From the NCBI GenBank assembly GCA_002840435.1, contig PHAT01000001.1, positions 842,979 through 906,978 on the forward strand: a stretch of 64,000 bases of DNA, in the 5' to 3' direction. Positions 25,143 to 35,583 of the stretch are shown here, one piece after another (position 1 is the first letter of the stretch; every line of letters starts with the position of its first letter). Source of the DNA: Deltaproteobacteria bacterium HGW-Deltaproteobacteria-6 (GTDB taxonomy: Bacteria; Desulfobacterota; Syntrophia; Syntrophales; Smithellaceae). The notes below the pieces were generated by a model. That model ran no database searches. It saw only the letters and a list, made by a program, of their open reading frames with translations, and had not been told where the DNA came from. A program made the translations under genes and the position numbers.

Positions 25143-27224
25143 ATGGCAAAGTACGAATCCAAAGCTCTCAGAAATCTGGCCGTCATCGGCCACGGCGGCA
25201 CAGGTAAAACCTCCCTTTGTGAATCACTCTTATTTGTTTCCGGTAAAAATGAACGGCTGGGCCGCGTAGACGATGGCTCGTCCACCATGGACTATGAACC
25301 GGAAGAACAGAAAAAGCATGTTTCCATTTCCTCTGCTGCCAATTTTGTCGAATGGGATAAGCATAAAATCAATATCGTGGATACCCCGGGCGACTCCAAT
25401 TTCACCTTTGACATTAAATGTTCATTAAGCATCGTGGATAATGCAGTCGTCGTGATCGATTCCGTCGGCGGCGTGGAATTCCAGACACAAAAAGTCTGGG
25501 AGATGGCCGATGAATATTCTCTTCCTCGCATCATTTTCATCAATCGCATGGATCGTGAACGTGCGGATTTCAATAAAGTGCTGGATAGCATCAAAACAAA
25601 GCTCAAAAAGAAAACAACCCCCGTCTGCCTGCCCATCGGATCGGAAGATAAATTTCAGGGCATTGTCGATCTCCTGACCATGAAAGCTTATACTTTTACC
25701 GATAATAAAGGCATCGGCAAGGCGTCTGATATTCCGGCGGATCTGATGGATGAAGCCAACCTGATGCGCAGTTCCATGGTTGAAGACATCGCGGAAGCCG
25801 ATGAAGAATTGATGAACAAGTATCTGGAAGCCGGTGAGCTTTCCACTGAAGAAATCAAATCCGGTCTGAGAAAAGGCGTCATTTCGGGAAGCATTATCCC
25901 CGTCATTTGCGGTTCGGCCGCCAAAGGCATCGGCATCACGATGCTGATGGATCTGGCAGTCGGTTCTTTCGCGTCACCCGTTGACCGTGGCCCCGTCAAA
26001 GGAACAAAACCGGGCACGAACAGCGCGGAAGAAAGAAAACCGTCGGAAGATGAAGCTTTCTCGGCCATCGTCTTCAAGACCATTGCCGATCCCTACGCGG
26101 GCCGGCTGACCTTGTTCAGGGTTTATTCCGGCAAACTTAATTCCGATACAGCCGTGTATAACTCTTCGAGAAAAATTACGGAAAAATTCGGCCATATCTT
26201 CTTTCTGGAAGGCAAAAATCAGAAACAGGCGGAAGTGCTTATTCCCGGGGATATCGCGGGCGTCGCCAAATTGAAGGAAACGGTCACCGGCGATACACTG
26301 TGCAACGAAAAATCCCCGATCGTCTTTGCCAAAGTTGCTGTTCCTCCGCCGATCATGTCTTTTGCGGTTGAACCGAAATCCAGAGGCGATGAAGACAAGA
26401 TCGCCTCTTCCATTCACCGCCTGACGGAAGAAGATCCGACCATTGTCTTCTCCCGCAACGTTCAAACCAAAGAAATGATTCTCTCCGGCATGGGTCAGGT
26501 GCATATCGAAGTCAACGTAGAAAAAATGAAAAGAAAATTCGGTGTCGAAGTCAATCTGAACACACCGAAAGTTCCTTACTTTGAAACCATCAAAGGAAAA
26601 ACCAACGTTCAGGGACGATACAAGAAGCAGTCCGGCGGACGCGGCCAGTTCGGTGATTGTACGATCGATATCGAACCCATGCCGCGCGGCGGAGGTTATG
26701 AATTCCTGGATAAAATCGTCGGCGGCGTTATTCCCGGGCAATACCGCCCGGCCGTAGACAAGGGCATCCAGGAAGCAGCGGCTAAAGGCGTTATCGCAGG
26801 CTATCCGGTGGTGGATTTCAGGATATCCCTTGTTTTCGGCTCCTATCATACCGTCGATTCTTCAGAAATGGCCTTTAAAATTGCCGGATCGATGGCTTTC
26901 CAGAAGGGTATTATGGAATGTCAGCCGATTCTTCTGGAACCCATTGTAAACATCGCGATTGAAGTTCCGGATGAATACATGGGCGATGTCATCGGCGATC
27001 TCAACAGCCGCCGGGGACGCGTTCTGGGCATGGATACCAACGGCACCAATCAGGTCATCAAAGGTCAGGTGCCCCTGGCGGAAATTTTGAAGTATGCCCC
27101 CGATCTGCGTTCCATGACCAGCGGCCGCGGCAACTTCACTTACACCGATTCGCATTATGAAGAAGTCCCCTCTTATATCGCGGACAAAATTATTGCTGAA
27201 TCGAAAAAAGAAGCGGAAGAATAA
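25143..27224 (+). CDS. EF-G-II-type translation GTPase paralogue
   Basis: EF-G-like GTPase of 693 residues. Start at 25143 is set by GAAAGGAG upstream; the frame is open further left. G1 is GHGGTGKT (16-23), G4 NRMD (134-137). In G3 the usual DTPGH is DTPGD (80-84): the catalytic histidine is replaced by Asp84. The rest (domains II-V, with KQSGGRGQFG) is complete. The sequence fits the EF-G-II subfamily, whose role is poorly known and whose GTPase activity is often altered. It differs clearly from the spdEFG1 gene at 18613-20700. Confidence 0.9.
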   Translation: MAKYESKALRNLAVIGHGGTGKTSLCESLLFVSGKNERLGRVDDGSSTMDYEPEEQKKHVSISSAANFVEWDKHKINIVDTPGDSNFTFDIKCSLSIVDNAVVVIDSVGGVEFQTQKVWEMADEYSLPRIIFINRMDRERADFNKVLDSIKTKLKKKTTPVCLPIGSEDKFQGIVDLLTMKAYTFTDNKGIGKASDIPADLMDEANLMRSSMVEDIAEADEELMNKYLEAGELSTEEIKSGLRKGVISGSIIPVICGSAAKGIGITMLMDLAVGSFASPVDRGPVKGTKPGTNSAEERKPSEDEAFSAIVFKTIADPYAGRLTLFRVYSGKLNSDTAVYNSSRKITEKFGHIFFLEGKNQKQAEVLIPGDIAGVAKLKETVTGDTLCNEKSPIVFAKVAVPPPIMSFAVEPKSRGDEDKIASSIHRLTEEDPTIVFSRNVQTKEMILSGMGQVHIEVNVEKMKRKFGVEVNLNTPKVPYFETIKGKTNVQGRYKKQSGGRGQFGDCTIDIEPMPRGGGYEFLDKIVGGVIPGQYRPAVDKGIQEAAAKGVIAGYPVVDFRISLVFGSYHTVDSSEMAFKIAGSMAFQKGIMECQPILLEPIVNIAIEVPDEYMGDVIGDLNSRRGRVLGMDTNGTNQVIKGQVPLAEILKYAPDLRSMTSGRGNFTYTDSHYEEVPSYIADKIIAESKKEAEE

Positions 27225-27231
27225 TCACAGA

Positions 27232-27726
27232 ATGTTTAACGCCGGAATCATCACGGTGAGCGATAAAGGCTCACAGGGCAAACGGCAGGATCTAAGCGGC
27301 CCCGCAATCGCAGAAATGCTTGCGGGCGCCGCTATTCAGATTAAGAAAACCCTCATTATCCCCGACGAAGTCGATCAAATATCCAAAGCCATTATCCAAT
27401 TTGCGGACATGGAACAACTGGATCTGATTTTAACCACTGGCGGGACAGGCGTCAGCCCGCGTGATTTAACGCCGGATGCCACCCTGCAAGTCATCGATAA
27501 AGAAGTGCCCGGCATGGCCGAAGCTATGCGGATCGCCAGCATGAAAATAACCCCGCATGCCATGATTTCACGGGCCGTAGCCGGCATTCGCGGCCGGTGT
27601 CTGATCATCAATCTCCCCGGCAGCCCCAAAGGCGCCAAGGAAAATCTCGCCTCGGTCTTACCGGCGCTCAAACACGCCATCGAAAAAATTAAAGGCGACG
27701 ACCGCGACTGTGCCGCATCTTCATAA
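27232..27726 (+). CDS. MoaB/Mog-family molybdopterin adenylyltransferase-like protein
   Basis: Protein of 164 residues with the MoaB/Mog hallmark TTGGTGVSPRDLTPDAT and NLPGSPKGA near the end. Mog proteins adenylate molybdopterin before molybdenum or tungsten insertion; MoaB homologues take this role in some bacteria. The ATG at 27232, 7 bases after the EF-G stop, gives the family start (MFNAGIITVSDKG). Coupling to a translation GTPase gene has no obvious functional reason. Confidence 0.9.
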   Translation: MFNAGIITVSDKGSQGKRQDLSGPAIAEMLAGAAIQIKKTLIIPDEVDQISKAIIQFADMEQLDLILTTGGTGVSPRDLTPDATLQVIDKEVPGMAEAMRIASMKITPHAMISRAVAGIRGRCLIINLPGSPKGAKENLASVLPALKHAIEKIKGDDRDCAASS

Positions 27727-27743
27727 CGTTTAATGATTCCTTT

Positions 27744-28223
27744 TTAACCACTGATTGTTATGTGATGTTTTTCCAGAAATCCGAGGGCATTACGCTGATG
27801 GGTGCCCGGCCAGTAAATCTTCCGGCATTTTGGACATTGATTAAAATGGCCGCAATTTTCAAAAACAAATTGCGGCACCCGATCACGAATGTTTTCCTTT
27901 TCTACAGGAATAACCGGTTCATTACATCCCAGACACCGGGTGTGCATTTTTTCTTTGCTGATTTCTAAAGACAGCTTGCTTACCACAAAAAAGAGTTGGC
28001 CACCGACACCGGTTTCCGGCAGGAGGAGTAATTGCCCGGTAAACTGCCGCTCCATCATGTCCCTTCTTCTGGTCAGGAGAATACGCGCCTGGCTTTGGGC
28101 CTGGCGCATCATCGGTCTGCCCGCTTCGTTTCCATAAATTGCCGCATCATAACCCAAAAGCCTGAGCCATCTGGCAAGCCCGGTAAGTGATGCATCAACA
28201 ATAAATTTTGGATCGCCGCTCAT
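27744..28223 (-). CDS. Mut7-C domain protein (putative RNase)
   Basis: A 159-residue Mut7-C protein: an N-terminal PIN-like part (FIVDASLTGLARWLRLLGYD with Asp at the start, then ILLTRRRD) and a zinc ribbon with CLGC and CPKC pairs. The family is predicted to be an RNase, from the PIN-like fold; activity is not shown. The ATG overlaps the LapA-like stop by four bases (ATGA), so it is the last of four coupled genes. It is convergent with the moaB/mog gene. Confidence 0.85.
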   Translation of the reverse strand: MSGDPKFIVDASLTGLARWLRLLGYDAAIYGNEAGRPMMRQAQSQARILLTRRRDMMERQFTGQLLLLPETGVGGQLFFVVSKLSLEISKEKMHTRCLGCNEPVIPVEKENIRDRVPQFVFENCGHFNQCPKCRKIYWPGTHQRNALGFLEKHHITISG

Positions 28224-28537
28224 ACGGAAGGATTGGACGTTTTCGTACGGTCTTCGATGATGGGAGGTGCTTCGTGTTCTCTCAATTCCTTGCGCAAATC
28301 ACGAATCGTCTTGTTTTGCTTGGCAATGGTTCGATTGAGCCGAAATCTTTCCACGACGCCTAAAAGACCGGTGATAATGACACCTGCCAGCAGGGCGACA
28401 AAAATAAGCATATATGCCGGCACGACAATGTCCTTGACGTAGTAGTATCGAATGGTTACCTGTGCGGAATTAAACTGTGAAAAAGTCACAATAAAGAAAG
28501 CAAAGAGAATGGTGAGAATTAAATAAAAAACTTTCAT
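28220..28537 (-). CDS. LapA-family (DUF1049) membrane protein
   Basis: Small protein of 105 residues with two transmembrane helices (about 1-20 and 38-60) split by the FNSAQVTIRYYY segment, then a charged C-terminal coiled coil (RTIAKQNKTIRDLRKELREH). This is the LapA/YciS layout; in enterobacteria the family helps regulate lipopolysaccharide assembly. Overlaps both neighbours by ATGA. Confidence 0.85.
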   Translation of the reverse strand: MKVFYLILTILFAFFIVTFSQFNSAQVTIRYYYVKDIVVPAYMLIFVALLAGVIITGLLGVVERFRLNRTIAKQNKTIRDLRKELREHEAPPIIEDRTKTSNPSV

Positions 28538-29028
28538 GGCGTTAGAACCTCCTGAGCATATTTTTTAAAGAGAGGCGCAAGGTTTGCGGCGGTTGTCGCC
28601 AGATCCTCCGGGATAACACGGACATTAGCGACGACACTTACAAAATTGGTGTCACCTTCCCAGCGCGGGATGATATGAAGATGGACATGCTCGGCAATAC
28701 CCGCACCCGCCGCTTTCCCTAAATTCATGCCGGTATTAAAACCCTGCGGATTCATGGCTTCCCTCAGCACCTTAACGGATATATCCAACAAGGTGAACAT
28801 TTCCATGCGTTCCGCAGAGGTCAACTCAGTAATGTCACCCAGATGCCGCTGGGGAATGATCATCAAATGACCGTTGACATAGGGATACCGGTTGAGCATC
28901 ACAAAACAGGTCTCCCCTTCAAATACGATGTAGTCATTACACCTTGTTGAACATTTACAAAATACGCAACCATCCTGCTTTTCACACACGAGATACTCCA
29001 TTCGCCACGGCGCAAACAATGTTTCCAT
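28534..29028 (-). CDS. HIT-family hydrolase or nucleotidyltransferase
   Basis: Histidine-triad protein of about 164 residues with the active site HVHLHIIPRW and an N-terminal METLFAPWRMEY typical of AP4A-phosphorylase-like HIT proteins. A Cys pair (GCVFC) with another further on may bind zinc. The open frame begins at 29046, but ATG 29028 has a better ribosome-binding site (AGGTG) and matches the family start. Substrate likely a dinucleoside polyphosphate or similar, by family only. Confidence 0.88.
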   Translation of the reverse strand: METLFAPWRMEYLVCEKQDGCVFCKCSTRCNDYIVFEGETCFVMLNRYPYVNGHLMIIPQRHLGDITELTSAERMEMFTLLDISVKVLREAMNPQGFNTGMNLGKAAGAGIAEHVHLHIIPRWEGDTNFVSVVANVRVIPEDLATTAANLAPLFKKYAQEVLTP

Positions 29029-29058
29029 ATCACCGACACCTGACATTACTTATTTGCA

Positions 29059-29556
29059 TTATTCGATCGGTATGATCCTGCCTGCTATATCCGTGCCTAT
29101 TTCCAGGATACCGATGCTTCTGGATTTTGCAAACCGCTTATCAACCGCTGAACCCGGATTAAAAAAGTAAACGCCGTCGATTTTTCTGTTCACCGGATAA
29201 TGCGTATGGCCGAACACAATGCAATCGAGTTTGCCCAGCCTATCTTGCAGTTTTCTTTCGATTCCTTCGGGCGATCCCCAGCCGTGAATCAGGCCGATTT
29301 TGAATCCGTTGATATCCATTAACAATTGCTCGGGCAGTTCCTGTCTCACCCGCGGGCCGTCCATATTGCCGCAAACCGCCCGGACCTCTTTAGTGCCGAA
29401 AAGATCCAGAACACATAAATCAACCAAATCTCCGGCATGAAATATCAAGTCAACATCAGAAAAATTTTCGTCAATAATTTTCTTTAAGTTCTGATCAAAA
29501 CCGGAAATGTGTGTATCGGACAACACACCTATTTTGACTTTGTTTTCAAGCATCAT
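29059..29556 (-). CDS. YfcE/MJ0936-type metallophosphoesterase
   Basis: A 165-residue calcineurin-like phosphoesterase. Metal ligands are in SDTH (N terminus), HAGDLVD, CGNMDG and FGHTH motifs, all present. Small bacterial members hydrolyse phosphodiesters in vitro; the physiological substrate is unknown. It opens the four-gene operon with HIT, LapA-like and Mut7-C genes. Confidence 0.9.
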   Translation of the reverse strand: MMLENKVKIGVLSDTHISGFDQNLKKIIDENFSDVDLIFHAGDLVDLCVLDLFGTKEVRAVCGNMDGPRVRQELPEQLLMDINGFKIGLIHGWGSPEGIERKLQDRLGKLDCIVFGHTHYPVNRKIDGVYFFNPGSAVDKRFAKSRSIGILEIGTDIAGRIIPIE

Positions 29557-29633
29557 CTTTCATGGTTTATTAGCGGTAAGATAAAAAAAATACAAGCGTT
29601 ATTTACTGCAATTCCGCTGTTGCGGGACGAGCG

Positions 29634-29666
29634 TTAATCCGCCGCAGCTTGTCGCGAGGTGGTTAA
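29634..29666. repeat. Inverted repeat before the ligA operon
   Basis: TTAATCCGCC (29634-29643) pairs with GGTGGTTAA (29658-29666) with one mismatch and a bulge around a CGCG-containing loop. A similar arrangement occurs at 35532-35567. It lies just upstream of the promoter at 29683. Confidence 0.4.
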
Positions 29667-29682
29667 TTAAAAAGCTTTTAAT

Positions 29683-29711
29683 TTGACTTTAGCGGCAAGC
29701 CAAGCTAAAAT
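29683..29711 (+). promoter_or_regulatory. Promoter placed for a leaderless transcript
   Basis: TTGACT (29683-29688), a 17-base spacer and TAAAAT (29706-29711). The ATG of the first gene is at 29719, just 7 bases after the -10 box, so transcription should begin at or within a base or two of the start codon. Confidence 0.6.
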
Positions 29712-29718
29712 TAAACAT

Positions 29719-32006
<2,288 letters not shown>

Positions 32007-32012
32007 ACTTTC

Positions 32013-32285
32013 ATGAAAAGCGTGCATGTCACAATCAGCGGCAGAGTCCAGGGTGTTTTCTTCCGTGCGGAAACTGAGCGCACGGCAGAAAGCCTTAACC
32101 TGACCGGCTGGGTACGCAACAGGTCCGACGGAAGCGTGGAAGCTGTGTTTGAAGGAGAGGACAAGGCTGTCTATCAAATGGTGGTCTGGTGCCACTCCGG
32201 CCCCCGATTCGCCCGTGTGGATGATGTCATCATCGAAGATGAACCCTACACCGGGAAATTTCAAAACTTCAGAGTCAGGTATTGA
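32013..32285 (+). CDS. Acylphosphatase
   Basis: A 90-residue acylphosphatase, hydrolysing carboxyl-phosphate bonds as in acetyl- or acyl-phosphates. The conserved GRVQGVFFR (with the active arginine) and GWVRN (active asparagine) are present, as is the core FEG and CHSGP pattern. Six bases after ligA, probably its last operon gene. Full length, no oddity. Confidence 0.95.
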   Translation: MKSVHVTISGRVQGVFFRAETERTAESLNLTGWVRNRSDGSVEAVFEGEDKAVYQMVVWCHSGPRFARVDDVIIEDEPYTGKFQNFRVRY

Positions 32286-32334
32286 TCCATGCCCGGCACC
32301 TTAATCGCGGACGTTATTGCGCTATTCATTCCCT

Positions 32335-32394
32335 CCGGCAGCTTAGTATTTAGGGGCCAGATTCAATCTGCTAAGCGATATCGAAAGTTGCCGG
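32335..32394. other. Three-layer hairpin between convergent genes
   Basis: CCGGCA (32335-32340) pairs with TGCCGG (32389-32394); inside, GCTTAG (32341-32346) pairs with CTAAGC (32371-32376); inside that, CAGATT (32358-32363) pairs with AATCTG (32365-32370). It fills the gap between the ends of acylphosphatase and the response regulator. No T run on either side, so it may be a structured 3' end or a repeat. Confidence 0.5.
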
Positions 32395-32397
32395 TGC

Positions 32398-33759
32398 TTA
32401 TTCCACGCCCAGCTTTTCGATGCGGTACTTCAGGGAATCACTGGTAACCCCCAGCATCTCGGCGGCTCTTGTTTTGACCCCTTTTGTTTTTCGCAGTGCT
32501 TTTTCTATTATTCTTTTTTCAATTTTTTCCAGCTCGGCATTCAGATCAATACCCGTGTCGGGGATATTCAAATCAATATTTTTCTCAGTGCCATCGGCCT
32601 CGACGGACAGCACCAGATTCTCGGGTAAAATTATATTCGACGTTTCCATCGCCACGCCGCGTTCAATGATATTTTCCAGCTCGCGAATATTACCGGGGAA
32701 AGCGTATCCCATCAGCAATTCCATGGCATATGAGGAAATCATCCGCACTTCTTTGTCAAACTCGCGGGCATATTTTTCAATGAAATGTTTGGTTAAAAGG
32801 GGAATATCATCTCTTCTATCCCGAAGCGGCGGCATCTGGATGGGAATAACATTCAAACGAAAATAGAGATCTTCACGAAATTCGCCTTTTCTGACCTTTT
32901 CCTTCAGGTTCTGATTGGTGGCGGAGATAATACGCACATCCACTTTGATATCGTCTCCTCCTCCGATGCGCCGAAAAGTCTTTTCCTGCACGACTCTCAG
33001 GAGTTTAACCTGCAGCACCGGCGGCAGTTCGCCAATTTCATCCAGGAATACCGTACCCCCTTTAGCTAATTCGAACAGACCCGCCCGATCCGCATAAGCA
33101 CCGGTAAAGGACCCCTTCATGTAACCAAACAGCTCACTTTCCAGCAGATTCTCCGGAATGCCGCCGCTGTTAATGGCCATAAACGGCATCCTGGAACGGG
33201 AAGAATTGGCGTGTATGGCGCGGGCGACCAGTTCCTTGCCGGTACCGCTTTCTCCCAGAATCAGAATGTTCGCCGGTGTGTCGGCCACCTTTTTAATCGT
33301 CGCGAACACCCTGGCCATTTCCCTGCTGGTTCCGATCATACCGCAAAAAGACGTCTCGATTGTTTCGCTTTTCGGAACTTGATTATCACTGACCAGACCG
33401 TTCTTTAATAAGGCCTGACGAACGATCTGCTTCAATTCTTCAATGCTGCCGCCTTTTTCCACATAATCGTAAGCGCCTTCCTTCATCGCATTGACGGCTG
33501 TTTCACCGGAAGCATAAGCGGTAATCAATATGACAACGGTTTCCGGCCGGTGATCCTTGATGGTTTTCAAAAATTCAATACCGTCGATTTTGGGCATTTT
33601 CAAATCCGTGATGACCAAATCATACGCCGTTTTGCGACACAGATTAATTGCCCTCACGGGACTGTCGGCGGAAGTGACGTCATATCCCTCTTTGGTCAAC
33701 ATGATTTCCATAAATTCCCGCATGCCTTGATCGTCGTCGAGAACCAGAATCTTCGCCAT
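32398..33759 (-). CDS. Sigma-54-dependent response regulator
   Basis: NtrC/PilR-like activator, 453 residues. Receiver domain with phosphorylated Asp52 (VITDLKMP); AAA+ domain with Walker A GESGTGKE (169-176) and the sigma-54 contact loop GSFTGA (216-221) where GAFTGA is usual; Fis-type helix-turn-helix at the C terminus ([18 protein letters not shown]). Start ATG 33759 follows an AAAGGAG sequence; an upstream in-frame ATG at 33780 would add seven residues. Encoded after its kinase with a 31-base gap. No -24/-12 promoter target was found in this window. Confidence 0.95.
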   Translation of the reverse strand: MAKILVLDDDQGMREFMEIMLTKEGYDVTSADSPVRAINLCRKTAYDLVITDLKMPKIDGIEFLKTIKDHRPETVVILITAYASGETAVNAMKEGAYDYVEKGGSIEELKQIVRQALLKNGLVSDNQVPKSETIETSFCGMIGTSREMARVFATIKKVADTPANILILGESGTGKELVARAIHANSSRSRMPFMAINSGGIPENLLESELFGYMKGSFTGAYADRAGLFELAKGGTVFLDEIGELPPVLQVKLLRVVQEKTFRRIGGGDDIKVDVRIISATNQNLKEKVRKGEFREDLYFRLNVIPIQMPPLRDRRDDIPLLTKHFIEKYAREFDKEVRMISSYAMELLMGYAFPGNIRELENIIERGVAMETSNIILPENLVLSVEADGTEKNIDLNIPDTGIDLNAELEKIEKRIIEKALRKTKGVKTRAAEMLGVTSDSLKYRIEKLGVE

Positions 33760-33790
33760 GGTGCTACTCCTTTTTATCAATGTTCATACT

Positions 33791-35449
33791 TTATTCACAG
33801 GGCAGCCACACCGTAACGGACGTGCCCAGGTTAATCTGACTTTCAATTTTTACCTTCCCGCCATAACCGTCGACAATACGGCTGACGATGGCCAACCCTA
33901 ATCCCGTACCCTTTTCCTTGTTGGTAAAAAAAGGTTCAAAGACATTTTTTAAATCTTTTTCTTCAATCCCGCATCCATCATCCGTTACTTTAATTGCCGT
34001 GTAGTCTTTTCTATCTTCCAGGTTTACGGTTTTAATTTCAAGAAATAAATTGCCTGCTCCTTCCATGGCCTGCACGGCATTAAGAATCAGATTTTGAATG
34101 ATTTGCCGGATTTGTTCTTTATTGGCGAAAGCTTTTTTCCGACCGGAAAATTTTTTGACTACTTTTATGCCTTCCGCCCATTCGTCAGACATTTTTAAAT
34201 TTTCCAAAACTTCCTCGGCAACGTCATCAACACTTATGGTTTCTCTGGATTCGGGAACCGGGCGGGCCAGCAGAAGAAAATCCCGTACGAAGTTATCCAG
34301 CCGGTCTTTGCCCCGCATGATGATCTGCATCAACCGTCTATCCGTTTCTTCCATGTTTGCCGCCTGCCCCAGCAATTGGATGGAACCGGTAATCGATGCC
34401 AGGGGATTTCTCATTTCGTGCGCAAGACCGGCAGCCATTTCACCAATCAAAGCCAGCCTTTTACTTTTTTCAAGATTTTCCTCCATACGCTTGATTTCGG
34501 TTAAGTCCTGAAAGATCAAAATACGGCCTATCTGCACATCGTGTCTGTCTTTCAGCGGAGAAATTGAGCAACCGAGATGAACCTGCGTCCCTTCCCTGCC
34601 GGTTAAGGTTATTTCTCTTCTGCCTTTGATCCATTCATCATCATTCACGTCAAACAGAGACGCGAAGACCGGAAAAACATCTTTGATTTGACGGTTTTCT
34701 ATTGACCTGAAGTGAAGGCCTGTAATCGTCTCGGCCGCCCGGTTGAACGTCTTAATCCGGCCCTGTAATGTTGTCGTCATAATGCCGGTATCCACCGATT
34801 CAATGATGCTGCGGAAAAGAAGATCCAACTGGTCAAAAGCCGACTCTCTTTCTTTCAATAAAGACCTGGTTTTCTTTTCCTGTTCAACGACAAAGCTGGC
34901 CAGAAAGGCTACAATGTAAAACGATAAAATATGAACGATGATTCTGACAAATACGTCGCTTGCTTCAACAGAATAGTCACGGCCGGTGGAAGAGAGGGTG
35001 GGAATGATCTCGAAATATTCAAGATCCAGCACAAGTCCATACGCAATGCCGCAAGCCGAGGCAAATATTAAAGCGCCCCTGCGCCCCAGGAAAATCGCGG
35101 AATAGATAATGACCAGCGTATAAAGCAGCGAATAGTTGCTGCCGATGCTGCCGGTTAGGTAGACCAGAAAAGAAATCAGGCAAATATCGACTGCCAATTG
35201 AACATAAATATTAATCTGAAAAAACTTTTCTTTTCTTAAAAGCAGTGTATAAACTATCGACAGGCAATACATCACAATAATAACAGCATAAATTAAATAG
35301 AGAAGCGACGATGAAACCGGGATAGCCGGTCTGATCGTGCCGAGAAAAAAAGTAACCAGTAAAAATATGGAGAGGACCATCACTCTGCTGAAAATCAGCA
35401 GTTTGAGTCTCTGCCAGGTTCTTTCGTCTTGCTCTATATTGTGAGACAT
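33791..35449 (-). CDS. PAS-containing membrane sensor histidine kinase
   Basis: PilS-like sensor of 552 residues: about six transmembrane helices (residues 18-190), a coiled stretch, a PAS domain (around 208-320), a HisKA domain with His344 (LAHEMRNPLASITG) and an ATPase domain (NLILNAVQAM, DDGCGI, KGTGLGLAI). Genomic pairing with the sigma-54 activator is direct. The layout matches kinases such as PilS and ZraS; the signal is unknown. Confidence 0.95.
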   Translation of the reverse strand: MSHNIEQDERTWQRLKLLIFSRVMVLSIFLLVTFFLGTIRPAIPVSSSLLYLIYAVIIVMYCLSIVYTLLLRKEKFFQINIYVQLAVDICLISFLVYLTGSIGSNYSLLYTLVIIYSAIFLGRRGALIFASACGIAYGLVLDLEYFEIIPTLSSTGRDYSVEASDVFVRIIVHILSFYIVAFLASFVVEQEKKTRSLLKERESAFDQLDLLFRSIIESVDTGIMTTTLQGRIKTFNRAAETITGLHFRSIENRQIKDVFPVFASLFDVNDDEWIKGRREITLTGREGTQVHLGCSISPLKDRHDVQIGRILIFQDLTEIKRMEENLEKSKRLALIGEMAAGLAHEMRNPLASITGSIQLLGQAANMEETDRRLMQIIMRGKDRLDNFVRDFLLLARPVPESRETISVDDVAEEVLENLKMSDEWAEGIKVVKKFSGRKKAFANKEQIRQIIQNLILNAVQAMEGAGNLFLEIKTVNLEDRKDYTAIKVTDDGCGIEEKDLKNVFEPFFTNKEKGTGLGLAIVSRIVDGYGGKVKIESQINLGTSVTVWLPCE

Positions 35450-35468
35450 GGCCTGTTTCCGAATAATT

Positions 35469-35499
35469 TTGAATTTGATCCTTATTGAGAGTTTATAAT
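35469..35499 (+). promoter_or_regulatory. Possible promoter for comEC
   Basis: A perfect -10 TATAAT (35494-35499) follows TTGAAT (35469-35474) after 19 bases, a long spacing. It would give a leader of about 80 bases that contains the hairpin at 35532-35567. Confidence 0.35.
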
Positions 35500-35531
35500 A
35501 TTTTATGGTTTTTAGCTAATCTTTTGAGCTT

Positions 35532-35567
35532 TTTAATCAACCGGCTCGCGGCAGGCTGGTGATTAAA
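35532..35567 (+). repeat. Hairpin in the comEC leader
   Basis: TTTAATCA (35532-35539) pairs with TGATTAAA (35560-35567) and CC/GG pairs extend it past a bulged A, with a CGCG-containing loop. It resembles the inverted repeat at 29634-29666 (TTAATC...CGCG...GGT...TTAA). Just 17 bases lie between it and the comEC ATG. Confidence 0.45.
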
Positions 35568-35583
35568 AGATGAATGGCTTTTT

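Noticed and set aside
25974-26849. 291-codon minus-strand open frame
   Set aside because: It lies entirely opposite the EF-G-II gene, whose motifs prove the plus-strand reading; composition is that of an antisense shadow.
28476-28490. A second CRP-like palindrome TGTGA-N5-TCACA
   Set aside because: The spacer is 5 bases instead of 6 and it lies within the coding part of the LapA-like gene, not before a start.
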